Origin: Vesta saturnalis
Lineage: Eukaryota; Arthropoda; Insecta; Coleoptera; Lampyridae
DNA length: 64,000 nucleotides
Assembly (NCBI GenBank): GCA_036346205.1
Contig: JARFJB010001987.1
Coordinates: 953,501-1,017,500 of the forward strand
Direction of reading: 5' to 3'
This document shows positions 23,076 through 35,405 of this stretch, one piece after another. The notes under the pieces are model-generated. The model ran no database searches and had not been told where the DNA came from. It saw nothing but the letters and a program-made list of their open reading frames with translations. A program made the translations under genes and the position numbers. Position 1 is the first letter of the stretch, and every line of letters starts with the position of its first letter.

Positions 23076-23436
23076 TATACGTATACTTATGAGTGTTCCT
23101 CTTTTTCTTAAAACTACACTTAATTAATGCTCATTGTATTTACAGTATAGAATCCAGACGTTTGTATTGATACAATCGACCCACGAAGTATTGTTGATAT
23201 CACTTGTCGGAAAAAAATATTTGGAGGTTAGGAATGTCCACCATTTCCTAATGGTATTCTTTGTTTAATTCTTCATTTTAATTATGAAAATTTACGTTGT
23301 TTTTGGAAAGGTTGCATTTGAGTCTATGTATCATTATTTTATAAAACAAAATATTATAATATTACGATCATTATGTGATAGCCAAATGTTAATTCTTTTC
23401 TATAAACTAAGCACCCTTAAAACAACTAGATATCTT

Positions 23437-23470
23437 GTATCACACACACACGCACGCACGCACACACACA
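23437..23470. repeat. (CACACG)n microsatellite at a SINE tail
   Basis: Short cacacacgcacg tract directly abutting the SINE 3' end. Confidence 0.85.
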
Positions 23471-23815
23471 AGGGGGAGGGCGGGCTGCTCGAGCTTTCCG
23501 AGCTCTTTCAGCCACAATTATGGATTCCCAGCATACATACATACATTACGTGTATATGCATGGTGGAATTAAGGATAGATGTGGTCAGGATAGGATCGGA
23601 AGGAACGGAGTTAGGGTTCTGAGGGGGAAAATACTACCCCAGCATTCGCCTAAGTAGCAGCACATGGTGCGCATATACGCGGTAACCATGCCGCTACATG
23701 TATATGAGGAAAACCCCCTGAAAAAACCTCATACAAGGTAGACGGTAACGGGAATCGAACCTATTACCTCCCGAATGCTAAGCAGGTCGTGCCCCCACTA
23801 CACTACCAGCTCGGT
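23471..23815 (-). mobile_element. tRNA-derived SINE, copy 4 (best preserved)
   Basis: On the minus strand it begins near 23815 with gagctggtagtgtagtgggg (box A-like), then gcacgacctgcttagcattc and a clear T arm/box B (aataggttcgattcccgttacc, split across 23745-23766). The body continues tctaccttgtatgaggttt, gcgaatgctggggtagta and ttccgatcctatcctgacca, ending gagcagcccgccctccccct at the microsatellite. It is the best reference for the family, about 345 bp long. Confidence 0.85.
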
Positions 23816-25871
23816 ACATCTATGTGTAAAACGGCTCTAATATGTCTGAAAAAGATTTATACAATTTGAGTAGAATAAGATTAAAAATAATCCAAATTTA
23901 AATAAAGTCAACTTACATAACCAATTATATTCATAGTATAAGAAATAAAGATAATTACTTCCTCTCGGAAGCCAACTTAAACAAATAGAAACTTTCGATA
24001 AAAAGGTAAGTTTGCCCCTCGGCCTTGCTCAGCAATGTATATTACTTACGAAACTTACTGTAGATTGAGAGCTCTCTTTTTTATAAGGTCGTAAGGGAGA
24101 CAGAGATAATATCCACAGCTATAATTGGATAAGCAAGTCAAGTGCCACTCATTTTGTAGTATAAATAATTAAAATACAACAAAAATGAGAAAGTTGTACT
24201 TTAATACCACATGTAATCTTAGTAAACAACACAACTGATGTATTTATTTATATATTTAATAAAGCAAGATAATATCTGTTGATTAATTTTATCATATAAC
24301 CAAATAAAACAGTACTTAACTTTCGCAAAGCTTTACGATGGTAAACTAATTTTTAATTTACACATACTATACATAAAATATAAGTTATCTTTACGTAATA
24401 TTACTTCAAAATGGAAGTTGATTGAAACTGTATAACTTCAATCTAATAACAATATTTCTTTGGCCTATCTCAACAAAATACAACTGAAGTAAGGTTATGC
24501 AGGTATTTAATTTGTCCACTTAGTAAGATCGTAATTTGCACTAAAAAGGATACGCACTTGTTGTATACTCAAAATAAGGCTATAATATTATATCGAATTG
24601 AATTGTTGCAGAGAACTTCATTTCTTGACGATAGGATAAAAGAACATCAGGTACGGTAAGGTAATTTCCAGCTCTTTTCAATAACGTAAATGTAAACGTA
24701 TCAAGGCAACCATCACAGATATGTTGTGGCTACTAAAGCGGGAATAACTCACAGTATACGTAACTAACAGCAAGCGTAATTTGGCCCGTCCCCATATTTA
24801 ATGACACAAAAACAAAAGGTATCATCCATATAAACTTTTCTTTATGGCATCATCCAACGTAACATTTTTGACCTTATTCACCACGCTTTTTTCAACGTGA
24901 AATAGAACCATATTCAGTTCCAAACAGTACAAAATTTTCTTAATGCCAAGGAAGGATTTCTTCTTACTCAGTACAGGGAAGTAAACTTAAAAATACGGCA
25001 TGCATTACAAGGCTGGAGAAACGGAAATGAAATGATGTGGTTAAATACCCATTATAGACAATAAAAATATTCACATTGGTATTAGTAATTATATACACTA
25101 AAGAGAAAATATCTACTGAAATTTAATCATTGGAAGAAAAAAGTACTACAATGTACCTAAATATACACAAATAATGTAAAAAATGCATTTACAAATAATA
25201 ACACAAATCCAAAAACTTGCATTAAAATAAGAGTAACGATAGCGAAAAATTGGCACGTTACAATAGGTATATTTATGCATTCATTTAATTACAAGAACTA
25301 TGTAATATCACGGCATTCTCTAAACATCAAATTAATTAAAACTTAACAACAGTTGTACTGTTTTTTAATATAGCATTTTTCTTCCTTCAAATTATTAATC
25401 ACTACAGTGGAGCACATAGCAAATATTTTATGGCATGAAGTAAATGATAAGTATACTTCACACATTTTTTTGCATGATTTCGGAAACCAGCTTTCCAGGT
25501 GCATATTTGAAGTTCACATTTTTTATTAATTTGAATTAGTTAGAAGTTTGTCAGAGCATTACACATCCGTGCCATTTTTTTAATACATCTAAATAAGGAG
25601 TTGGTGAAATAACATATAAGTTTAGGCAGTTTAACAATATTTAATTTTTAATGACCTAGTTATTCTTTACTAAAATTTAATTTTATAGTTGGCTTTATAC
25701 GTTTCTTAAACTATTATATTAATAGCATGTTTATGTTTTAATTTTTCAATTTTGACAAAATTGTTTACAACATCTTTAACAATTTTTAACAAACATTACT
25801 ACTGACGAAGATAACTAAGTGTTAAAAAGATAAGTATTTTATAACATATAAGTTATTTATATAAAAGCTGA
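23816..25871. other. AT-rich intergenic sequence
   Basis: No open frame, RNA gene or repeat was recognised over about 2 kb. Confidence 0.5.
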
Positions 25872-26103
25872 GGTACAGTGGCGAGCAAAAAACTGGGACA
25901 ATTAATCCAGGTACTCTACGTCTATGGTTCAGAACTTTGCTTAGCATTAACCTGGCTTTGCTTCAACTAACATTGACACTTAGTTGCGGCGTTCTTACAA
26001 CTTTCAAATTGACAAGGATTTCAGATGTGTCAATTTGACAGGCATTTTTTTTTCACACCACAATTCACACAACTAAAATTTAAGTTGTACATACATACAA
26101 GAT

Positions 26104-26410
26104 GTAAAAAGACCAGGTGTAGCAATCCGAATGATGCGCAGTAATCATTTTCTTTCGACCAATTAAAAATTAATCGATATAGGAATTTTTTTTTCATCAA
26201 TTTATTAAGAATTAGTATATATTTTCTTAGTTTATGATTATTACAATTTTTTATATGTTACAATTTTTTTTATTTTGTTTGCATTTTTCATCACAGAGAG
26301 TGGCTAATTCTACATTTGAATATGACACTACATTCTGGATAAAAATTTGATTGGCTGTCGTCTAATCTTTGGTCGACCATTATGCGCAATGCTACACCTG
26401 GTCTTTTTAC
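26104..26410. mobile_element. 307-bp MITE with 21-bp perfect terminal inverted repeats
   Basis: GTAAAAAGACCAGGTGTAGC at 26104 is the perfect inverse of the sequence ending at 26410. The similarity extends inward with gaps (gcgcagta / attatgcgc, tcgacca). The interior is AT-rich without coding. A TA at each edge inside the repeat fits a TA target duplication with termini AAAAGACCAGG. Confidence 0.85.
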
Positions 26411-27002
26411 GTCATGCTATAGATCATGATATAGATATACTAGTGTATATTTTTGACTTTTACACAATCATATACTTTAAAATTTCTCGAAAATCCACTA
26501 CCTCAGTGAGTCGCAGTCCAGAAGTAAACCAGCGTTGCCCTACTTATAATACATATGCGATCGTATTTACGTAACTACAGAGTGATCAATCTCAAGTGTA
26601 TACCACGTGATAAAAATATTTAAGTTGGTACCACTGATAAGGTTGGTAAGAAGCTGTATTGGTCTAGCTACTCTAGAGCATGGTTCGAGTAAAAACTACG
26701 ATCAGTTTCAAATCTGTATGAAGGTCATTAACTTATACATATTATAAAATATTATTTAATTTAAATAATGACTATTTTGTATTTGATTAGACTGCATCCC
26801 TATAAAATACAACAAAATAAATAAAATATTATTTAATGATTGGATTAAATCATTACAAAATAATGAATCTTAAGTATTTAAATGTTATAATTTAATTATA
26901 ATTAAATAAAATTTACAGTACATGTTTATGGAATGACAATGTCTTTTACAATTCTTTTTAACTCCTTAGGTACACATTAGTTATCACACTTTGTTTTACA
27001 GC

Positions 27003-27060
27003 ATATGTTCAAAATGACCGCCATTAAATTGTAAACATAAGTTCATCCTACGTTGCATAT
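27003..27060 (-). pseudogene. Mariner-type transposase C-terminal scrap
   Basis: Nineteen codons, MQRRMNLCLQFNGGHFEHML and a stop, match the usual end of DUF4817-type transposases (R-R-x-x-x-C-x-x-x-x-G-G-x-F-E-H-L-L). Upstream sequence has lost any frame. Confidence 0.55.
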
Positions 27061-27419
27061 TATAATATGACATAAACTGACAAACTAAAACGACTAAAAC
27101 CACACTAAAAATCCAAAGCAGCCAACTGCAAAACACAACAATATTAACAACTAGGGATTTTTGTCATACCACTACAGTGCACTTGAGATTGATGACGTTG
27201 TATATAAGAATATTTACATTATTCCTATATCTTTGTATTTACCCATGAATTTAGATCACGAATCGTAAGGTCCTTAATTTTGCTACGCCACTGTGTGTAA
27301 TTGAACTAATTTTAAAATAAATCTTTGCAACGCTGTTGTGTTAATTCTTGTTTTATGAATTTGACAGTTTGATTCACAGGTTATCATTTTTTAACAATTT
27401 TTAATTATTGTTAATTAAA

Positions 27420-28007
27420 ATGAATGAATGCGATGAAGAACAAAGAACAGTTTGGTGTGGCAATCTTTCAGAAAATATTACTGAAGAAATTCTTTACGAA
27501 CTCTTTCTCCAAGCAGCACCTCTTGAAAAAGTTCGAATTCCAAAAGATAAGAGTGGAAAATATACAAATTACGGGTTTGTAACATTTAAGCATGTGTGTT
27601 CTGTGCAATATGCTGTTGATTTACTGAATGGGATATCGTTATATGATAAGAGAATTAATATTAAACCTAGAGTTGGAAGTTACCGACAAAATATTTCTGA
27701 AACGTCGCTACCGATGTTCAATGTGACACCGTTACATTTATTAAATGATGCTTCTAAAGGAATGAACTCATTCCAGGATATTAATATGTTAATGCAATTA
27801 GGAAATCAGTTATTACATAATGTTCCAACAAACAATTTTGGTACGAGCTATAATCAAAATAGTTCCCCACAAAATAACTGGCGAGATTCAGGGTATCGTA
27901 ATAATCGTAGAGAAGAACAAAGACCTTACAGAAGATATAATGATAATAATCGTAATGATCGATATAACTCAAATCGTCAGTATAATGACAGAAGATATAA
28001 TCATTGA
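27420..28007 (+). CDS. Rbm7: RBM7-like RNA-binding protein (NEXT complex)
   Basis: A single exon of 195 codons. The start ATG at 27420 (taaaATGa) gives MNECDEEQRTVWCGNLSENI; there is no upstream ATG in frame. One RRM occupies residues ~8-83, with RNP2 as VWCGNL and RNP1 as TNYGFVTF. The PKDKSGK loop and AVDLLNGISLYDKRI match RBM7/RBM11 closely. RBM7 binds U-rich RNA and bridges ZCCHC8 and the MTR4 helicase in the nuclear exosome targeting complex, feeding promoter transcripts and snRNA/3'-extended RNAs to the exosome. The C-terminus (~150-195) is an Asn/Arg/Tyr/Asp-rich tail ending NDRRYNH, where metazoan RBM7 is also low-complexity. It sits 127 bp after a transposon end, so its promoter is compact or TE-derived. 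An RBM11-like paralogue is the only real alternative. Confidence 0.88.
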   Translation: MNECDEEQRTVWCGNLSENITEEILYELFLQAAPLEKVRIPKDKSGKYTNYGFVTFKHVCSVQYAVDLLNGISLYDKRINIKPRVGSYRQNISETSLPMFNVTPLHLLNDASKGMNSFQDINMLMQLGNQLLHNVPTNNFGTSYNQNSSPQNNWRDSGYRNNRREEQRPYRRYNDNNRNDRYNSNRQYNDRRYNH

Positions 28008-28827
28008 TGTGTTAATCTCAAATGTGGATAAAAGTATCCAGTTTTTTTAGTATTTGTAAAAATTAATGTATTGAAATTATGAAATGCAATATATCTATAT
28101 TTTATAATATTAATTGTATTTATGAAAATTTTTCATGTCTCTGTTTTTTAGGTCGTTTAACTATTATCAGAGTGCAATAAGTGAGGATAAAATAACGTTG
28201 AAAAAGTAGGTCATTAAATTCTGTTGGTCTGCTGTTTTCCTTATCTATAGCATTTTCATCTCTACTGGACTCATCGGAATAAAATTTTAGAGATATATTC
28301 CGCTTGTAATAGAAATACAAATGTTAAAACACAAAATTAGTGTGCACTATTCTTCGTATCATTTATGAGATGCTACATTTTCAAAGAGAAATTTATTAAA
28401 TACTTCCACTTTAAATAAATCCTTTGAAAACTAAATAGTTAATAATTTGTATTGAATCAATAAATAATAACTTGGTGTTTTATTATATACAAAATTTAAA
28501 CTCATAAAATGTACGACTATTAGTTTGTGCATGCTACGTACTTGGTTAAATGCTCAAGTTTTTTGTTACTGCAGCGAATTGCATAGTTTAACTTGTCCAA
28601 TTTTTGCAAAATGCAGTTATGAAGTGAAAATTTAAATTAGTGCTACCATCACATTACAAAACTAGGTTTTTTCAAATAAGCCAAGATAATTATTTGTAGC
28701 ATTGTTTATGTATAAATAATGTTTGTAGTAAGCATGCATTTCAAGAAAACTAATATAGTTGTTTATAAAACTGATAATACCATTGTTTATATATTGTATA
28801 AACAATGCTAATACAATGATACGAATA
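28008..28827. other. 3' flank of the RBM7-like gene; otherwise AT-rich
   Basis: Holds the 3' UTR. A weak AATAAA-like site occurs in caataaataataa near 28457; no closer canonical signal was recognised. Minus-strand frames at 28120 and 28662 look fortuitous. Confidence 0.4.
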
Positions 28828-29115
28828 TTGACATGATGGTGGTCACCATTTGCCGCATCATATGTGATAGTGCACCCATACAAAATTGACGTTTAGGAGT
28901 GCCCAAATTTATTACTACTACAATTATGTTATGTTTAATATTGGTGAACTATTGTGTTGCGACAAATGGTTACTAACGGCATGTTTCATAGGGGCAGCGC
29001 CACTTTCTATCCACTCATAAACATCAAATGTCAATTTTGAGGTTATATTTAGTATGGGCGCACTATTACATATATTACGGCAAATTGTTATAAATGTCAT
29101 ATTTCATAAGAGCGG
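28828..29115. repeat. Imperfect foldback repeat (MITE-like)
   Basis: Segments such as tatgtgatagtgcacccat near 28860 and the inverse of atgggcgcactattacata near 29060 pair. So do tttgccgc (28850) and gcggcaaat-like sequence (29080). The inside also repeats tgcgacaaat..catgtttcata. Arms are about 80 bp and diverged. Boundaries are approximate. Confidence 0.5.
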
Positions 29116-29682
29116 CTATGTTGCGTATTTTTGATGGCGCCGTACTAACGTAACACCATAATAGTGTCTAAACTTCTAAGTAATTACATATGCAAATGAA
29201 TGTGCAATTTAATAAATATATTTCTTGTGATAACTTTTATTTTTTTTATAATATTCCTGACAATAACTTACTTATGTTCTAAAGTTTGATTCAAATAAAG
29301 GGTATGTCTCATCGATGTAACACTATAATAAAATTACTTATTTTTATCTCTCTCCCAACTACATGTATTAGAGAAGGATGGCCATAAAACATAAATCTGC
29401 TGCACAATTCATATTAGCGCACTAAAACGTGTGTCATCATATCCTATGGTCGTGATTAAGAAGCAGCATCTGTCACTCCTGTCATTTTTTGAAATGATTG
29501 TTTATACGTTTTTGCTTTACTTTTTATAAAAAACAGTTTTTTTTCAAAACTATCTACAACTTGTACAGCGAATTAACGGTAATTTGATAACATTTTTACA
29601 TAATTTATATAAAATTTACGAGCGCAGCTCGTAGTTATGAACGTGCTTAATTATTTTGAATGGTAACGTGACAATGAAGAAG

Positions 29683-31036
29683 TACTCGTTCCATTTGAAT
29701 CTGGTATGCAGGTAAGTAGTACATTATTGTGTAAAATGTCATACCTGGAAGGACTACTTTTAGCGCACGTCTGCAGCATGTGGAGTTGGTTGGTATAAAT
29801 ACAGTTGGTGATATAAAAAAAAGGGTTACAGAAGTCCAAAAAGAAAATAAACCTCCACAGTCACCAACTAAGCGGAGAAAACGTACGAAATCTAAGTTCA
29901 CCGAAGTTGATGGCTATGTGAAGGATGATGTAAAGAGAAAAATTTATGAAATGCATTCAAAATGTAAATACAAACATGCAAGACATGTCTAGTGCTATAC
30001 CTGTTTTTGTAGGTATACATGTTACACTGGCATCACTACAAAAAGAATTAAGAGGTGGCAAGTTTCGCGATTTCAGTAGATCAAGACGTCTCTTACATTC
30101 CACTGGCTTTTCATCTAAAGTAGATGATGGTAGGAGAGGTTTACTAGAACAATCACATATAGCTGCCAATCGGGTACGATACTTAAGATATTATTAGAAA
30201 AATAAAGAAGAAAAATTATATAATCCTGTATTCTTAGATGAAGCTTGGATTTTCAGTCGAGGATCACACAAAAGAAGCTGGCATGATAAAGCTAAGGAAA
30301 GCGTGAAGAAGAAGCCAATGAGTGAAGGAAAACGGTTTGTTGTAGTTTAGTTATTACATTATAATTTCTAATAAAATAATTGTAATTTTTAGAGTTATAG
30401 TTGTTCATGCAGGTAATGAAGATGGATTTATTTCCGATACTTCACTTTTGTTTGATCATGGAGATATGTGTGCAGAGATGTTTACAAAACGATTTGAAAT
30501 AATTTAATTGCAAACTGAAGAAAACCATTTTTTAATTGTAATGGAGACAATGCTAGTTATCATTCCAAACTTCTCGAAAAAATTCCAAATAATTAATTAA
30601 AGAAAGAAGAAATATGTAATTTTCTATTAAAGCACAACGTAGCTTATTTAAAAAAGAATTACTGCAATTAGTTGCAGATAATACGATAACAAAGGCGTAC
30701 AAAATAGATGAAATACCACACAAGTGTGGACACAGAGTATTACGGTTACCACCATACCACTGTCAATTTAATCCGATTGAATTGGTGTGGGCAAACTTCA
30801 AAGAGCACTATAACAAAAATATAGGAAGACATAATTCCAAATTTAACGATGACTACGTAAAATAAATATGGAATCCTTGTAATGAATTGGTGGGACGTAT
30901 TGGCAGTAATGCATTAAACAATGCGGAAGTGTCTATGTTAGAGTGGTGGGAAATTGAAAAACGTTTTGAAGTTGTGCAACCATTAATTATATCTGTTAAC
31001 AATTACACTTCTGAGAGGGGCACTGATAGTGAATAA
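29683..31036 (+). pseudogene. Tc1/mariner-superfamily DDE transposase gene, intron-bearing and decayed
   Basis: Successive blocks lie on the plus strand. A helix-turn-helix region reads VELVGINTVGDIKKRVTEVQ with a basic SPTKRRKRTKSKF linker. Next come RHLYN-type text, RSRRLLHSTGFSSK and FLDEAWIFSRGSHKRSWHDK (first catalytic Asp), then VVVHAGNEDGFISDTSLLFD. After frameshifts a DNASYHSKLLEKIP block carries the second Asp, and RVLRLPPYHCQFNPIELVWA the N-P-I-E third acid. A 60-bp intron fits at about 30333-30392 (CG/GTTTGT ... TTTTTAG/AGTT), where removal joins two conserved blocks in frame. Stops after YLRYY and TKRFEII show it is a pseudogene. This is the insect multi-exon DDE_3 type. No terminal repeats were identified. 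Confidence 0.75.
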
Positions 31037-31039
31037 TTG

Positions 31040-32190
31040 TTTTTAATTTAAATGTTTTAATTCCAATGTAATATAAATATTCTAATTTTTACATAACATT
31101 GATAACTCTGCAATAGGTGGACTGAATACATGTACTGATTTATGTAAATTGCTTTTCATTCAACTTGGAGCAATATCAAATCTATTTAAACTATGTGCTA
31201 AATTAAAATATTAAACATCTATAATTGCGTTGAACTTCGAGCTACATTACACTACACACACTTTCTTCTACAAGAATGAAATAATCAAACGTACCGATAT
31301 TTATGTTATCGTAAAATATCTACAAGAATTTTATCGATGACAAAGCAATAATTATGCTTCAAGAAGGGTTATTATAAATTTTGAGAGTAACAAACTAATT
31401 GTCACTTTTATAAATGTTTCCACCTGAAATGATTTAATTTATAATAAACAAAAAAAAGTATTTGTTTGCTTACAAATATATAGGTTATGTATTATGATGG
31501 TATTTAATTATAATCAAACCATGTCCTAAATTATAACAATTCACTGTTGCAACAAAATATTTTTGACTCTATCAATACAATAAGTGGATATGATGGATAA
31601 TTTTTCTAGTTTAAAATATAAAAAAACATTCAATAATTTTTAACATTCTTTGACATTTTATAGAAATTATGTGGAGACACCTGCCGATAAAAATATTAAC
31701 TAAAAGATACTTTGCTGATTTAGTGGTGTTACGTCGCCGTCGCCTAAATTTTAGTTCATGTAATTTTAAGAATGAGTCATACCCAACTTTATTTGAATCA
31801 AACTATATACAATACCTATTAGGATTTATTTATGCAATTAATATAGTGATGAAATGTAATGTTAATGAGACATAAATTATTATAAACTGAAATAAAAAGT
31901 ATTAATTCAAGTAAAGAATTATTTTGCAAATACTACATTTTGGCAGTCAAAACAGGAATATGCCTTTTGGTAACCTATATAGGAAGAGTTGGATCCAGAA
32001 ATAGATTTGTGCAAAGGTTAGAGTGAACGACAGAATTTTTATTTTTTAACTAACTACGTCGCCGAAGACACCAAAAAGAAGGCCATTGAGTAAAAAGTCA
32101 TACATTACTCAATGAGAAGGCTTTATTTTAAAGTCAAGTAGGAAAACATATTTTGCAAAGAAGCTAGTATATCCGTATCCGTTTGATTCT
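31040..32190. other. AT-rich intergenic sequence
   Basis: A 68-codon frame at 31669-31875 has no recognisable domain; nothing else was seen. Confidence 0.5.
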
Positions 32191-32199
32191 AAAAGTCTT

Positions 32200-33117
32200 A
32201 ACAATGTTTTGAAGCTATTTTCAGCCACAGAAGAATAAACTTTGTGCTCGTCAAGTATTTTATGGTAGATCTCAATTGCTAGATGAATCTTTTGCCAATT
32301 TTGCTAAAGAGCTAAGGAGATTAGCTCAACACTGCAATTTTGAATGGTCGGTGTTAACATTGGACATTAAGCTACACCTAACATAACTTTTCATATTGCC
32401 ATTAAGAGAGCATTATGCAAAGAATAATGTAGGTCTAAAAGTTCCAAATTTGTCTGTTACACAAAATAAATGCCCACTTATGAAGAAATAAACAAAATTT
32501 CATGGTCTGTAAGTTCAGGTTCAAGTTCATTTAGCAGAAGGTGAACAAAACTGCTTACTCAATTCAATTCAATTCCAAACCTAATTATTAGTAACTCAAA
32601 CACTTTGATATATAAATTAAATATGGCTTTACTGTTACAATGGAAGTAGACTGTGGGTGTGGAAAAACGTTAAATAATTATGCAACTTTAAATAATTTAT
32701 AGTTAGTTACAAAAGGAATTTGCACAAATGACTTGATGTTATTAGATTTCTCAGGTAACCCAATATCTGTTAAAAAATGTATTACAGTTAACGTTTCATT
32801 TAAAAATATGAAAAAAATCATTACAAGTTCCTGTTGTGGATTCAGGACCAAACCTACTTGGACGTAATTGGCTTGTTCCAAGTTACTGGAATATACAATA
32901 TATCTTTGTCTGTTGAAACAATATTAGATAATTATAAACAAGTTTTTGAAGCTGATTTACCCAAAGTACATTTTAAAGGACCTCCAGTTCATGTATATTT
33001 GAAAGATAATGCTATATCAGTATTTAGAAAATCCAGACCGGTTCCATTCGCTTACCAAAAAAAAATGGAGGAAGATAACAAGACGATCTAGAGAAGCAGG
33101 GAATTATTTCAGCAGTT
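32200..33117 (+). pseudogene. Gypsy-type gag-pol remnant, many breaks
   Basis: Decayed frames give a gag-like ARQVFYGRSQLLDESFANFA, then KELRRLAQHCNFE near 32250. A protease/pre-RT spacer with PVVDSGPNLLGRNWL lies near 32830. The RT lead-in LPKVHFKGPPVHVYLKD with FRKSRPVPFAYQKKMEE lies at 32960-33075, followed out of frame by EKQGIISAV. The order fits Ty3/Gypsy Pol. Multiple stops and frameshifts are present, the RT core is absent, and the copy is cut off by the GT-rich macrosatellite at 33127. No LTR was found. Confidence 0.72.
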
Positions 33118-33126
33118 ACTTTTTCT

Positions 33127-34125
33127 GTAGACTGTGTGGGTGTGTGTGTGCGTGCGTGAGTGAGTGCGCCTGTGGTGTGTGCCTGCGTTCGTGTGTGTGT
33201 GTGTGTGAAAGCGCGCGTGTGTGTGTGGATGCGTGTATGGGGTGTGTGTGTGTGTGTGTGTGTGTGTGGCGCGCGTGTGATTACATATGTGTGAGAGTGG
33301 CGTGTGAGTGTGTTTGGGTGTGTGTGTGTGTGTTTTGTTTGTGTGGTGTGTGCGCGTAAATGAATATGTGTGAGTGTTTGGGTGCGTGTGTGGGTGTGAT
33401 GTGTGCGCGCGTATGTGTGTTGTTTGTGTGTGTATGTGTGTGTGTTCGGGTGCATGTATGTGATTGTGAGTGGGTGCGCCTGGGTGTGGTGTGTGCGTCT
33501 GTGGTGTACATGCGCGTGGGTGGGTAGGCGGGTGTGTGCGAAAGCGTGCGCGCGTGCGTAGGTGGGTTATTTTATTGCTCATTTTGCAACGTTTAACAAA
33601 GTTTCGCCAATATCAACAATGATGAGTGTGTGTGTGTGGGTGTGCGCGCGTGTGTGTGTGTATGTATGTGTGCGTGCATGTATGTAAGTGTGCGTGTGTG
33701 TAGGAGCGTGCGTGTGTATGTATGCGTGGGTACGTCTGTGTGTCTGCGTGTGTGCGCGCGTGTGTGTGTGGATGCGTGTGTAGTATGTGTGTGTGTGTTC
33801 GTGTGTGGCGCCCACGCGCGCTTGTGATTGCGTATGAGTGAGAGTGCCGTGTGAGTGTTAGGGTGCGTGCGTGCGTGTGTGGTGTGTGCGTGTGTATTTG
33901 TGTGTATGTGTGTATTCGCGTGCAAGTATGTGATTGTGAGTGGGTGCGTGTGGGTGTGGTGGTGTGCGTGTGTGGTATACGCGCGCGTGTGGGTAGGTGG
34001 GTGTGTGCGAACGCGTGCGCGCGTGCGTGGGTGGGTTATTTTATTGTTCATTTTGCAACGTTTAACAAATTTTTGCCAATATCAACAATGATGTGTGTGT
34101 GTGTGGTTGTGTGTGTTTGTGTGTG

Positions 34126-34171
<46 letters not shown>

Positions 34172-34745
34172 CGTGTGTGTGTGTGTGTGTGTGTGTGTGA
34201 GGGTGGCGTGTGTGCGTGTGTGTGTATGTGTGTGTGTGTATGTGTGTGTGTAGGTGCGTGCGTATGTGTGTATGTATGCGTGGGTGCGTCTGTGGTGTGT
34301 GTGACTGCGTGTGTAGTATGTGTGAGTGTGTGTGTGTGTGTGGCGCGCACGCGTTCTTGTGATTGCATATGTGTGAGGGTGACGTGTGAGTGTTTGGGTG
34401 CATGCGTGCGTGTGTATTTGTGTGTGTGTGTGCGTGTATGTGAGTGTGTGTGGGTAGGTGGGTGTGTGCGGAAACGCGCGCGTGCGTAGGTGGGTTATTT
34501 TATTGCTCATTTTACAACGTTTAACAAAATTGTGTCAAAATCAACAATGATTGTGTATGAGTGTGTAAAGGTGGCGTGTGAGGGTGCGTGCGTGCGCGTG
34601 TATTGTTTTGTGTGTGTGTATGTATGTGCGTGCTGGTATGTAAGTGTGTATGTGGGTGCGTGCGTGTGTCGGTGTGTGCGTGCGTGCGTATGTATGTAGG
34701 TGCGCGTAGGAGTCTATGTATGTTTGTGTGGATGTATGTTAGTAT
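33127..34745. repeat. GT-rich macrosatellite with ~465-bp higher-order period
   Basis: Mostly degenerate gtgtgtgcgtgt. A non-GT insert (ggttattttattg.tcattt, then caacgtttaacaaa and atatcaacaatgatg) recurs at about 33563, 34033 and 34492, giving periods of 470 and 459 bp. The insert is related to the left flank of dispersed repeat copy A (16100-16150). Long Cys/Val- or His/Thr-rich open frames on both strands are artefacts. Confidence 0.95.
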
Positions 34746-34840
34746 CCGCAATAACTCCAGAACGATACGTGCGTATTTAAACTTGCATTCATTTGTTCTG
34801 AAGCTGATTGGATTTTGACATCCAACGGCAGGGAGGTTAC
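34738..34840. repeat. Right flank of the GT-rich dispersed repeat, copy B
   Basis: The phrases gttagtatccgcaataactc and ttgattggattttgacatcc match 16370-16460 after the GT tract of copy A. This places the macrosatellite inside an expanded copy of the same element. Confidence 0.7.
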
Positions 34841-35267
34841 ATTTTTTGAGTAGCAATTACTTTTGATTCTCACGAAAATGATAGCGCTCATACAATGAGA
34901 CGTTAAATAATATTCATTCGTACTTAAAAAATATAATTACAGTGGATTAAATATACACCTAATTCTAAAGAAAACATTATTGTCAATCTACACCCTACCC
35001 AATAATTAATAGCTTCAAGAGCAGATATGTTGAAACCATCCATCCTCATTTGTTGTAATACATTATGCCCCTATTTTTGAAGTAGTCTTTTAATAAAAGT
35101 TCACGTTAATAAGCACAGATAAATTTCTAAAACAGCACGTCCATGAAACGTTATTACTTTTCAGTAATTAAAGTGTCAAGGCATATTACATATGCATCAT
35201 GTTAATAATTAAATTAATTATGCAATTTTTTGATACCATCGATATTTTTAGAGAACTGGGCGCCTTT

Positions 35268-35405
35268 GAAATTTTTATCTTCCAACCTACATATAGAAGG
35301 TTAAGCAATCGACTTCTTTTCATTATTGCTAAATCGACTTATTAGCTCATTTTACGTGCGTGTGCGGGTGTGCACGTGCGTGAGTGTGGGTGTGTGTGAG
35401 TGTGC
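35268..35405. repeat. Left flank of the GT-rich dispersed repeat, copy C
   Basis: The phrases ttccaacctacatatagaag, aagcaatcgacttctttt and gacttattagctcatttta match 16020-16110, followed by a short GT-rich tract that stops at 35405 against the Crypton direct repeat. Confidence 0.7.

Larger units (their letters stand above)
25876..27293 (-). mobile_element. Decayed Tc1-type element (terminal repeats only)
   Basis: The left end CAGTGGCGAGCAAAA at 25876 is matched by the inverse of TTTTGCTACGCCACTG at 27278-27293. A TA precedes the left end, but TG follows the right end. Near the right end, 27003-27060 reads on the minus strand QRRMNLCLQFNGGHFEHML-stop, the C-terminus of a mariner-type transposase. 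The rest is AT-rich noncoding and contains a nested MITE. Terminal similarity is short, so the pairing is tentative. Confidence 0.45.

Noticed and set aside
26347..26574. 75-codon frame
   Set aside because: Crosses the right terminus of the 307-bp MITE; chance frame.
31669..31875. 68-codon frame starting MWRHLPIK
   Set aside because: No homology recognised; surrounded by noncoding AT-rich DNA.
33024..34856. Up to 212-codon Cys/Val- and His/Thr-rich frames on both strands
   Set aside because: Artefacts of the GT-rich macrosatellite, present in several frames at once.
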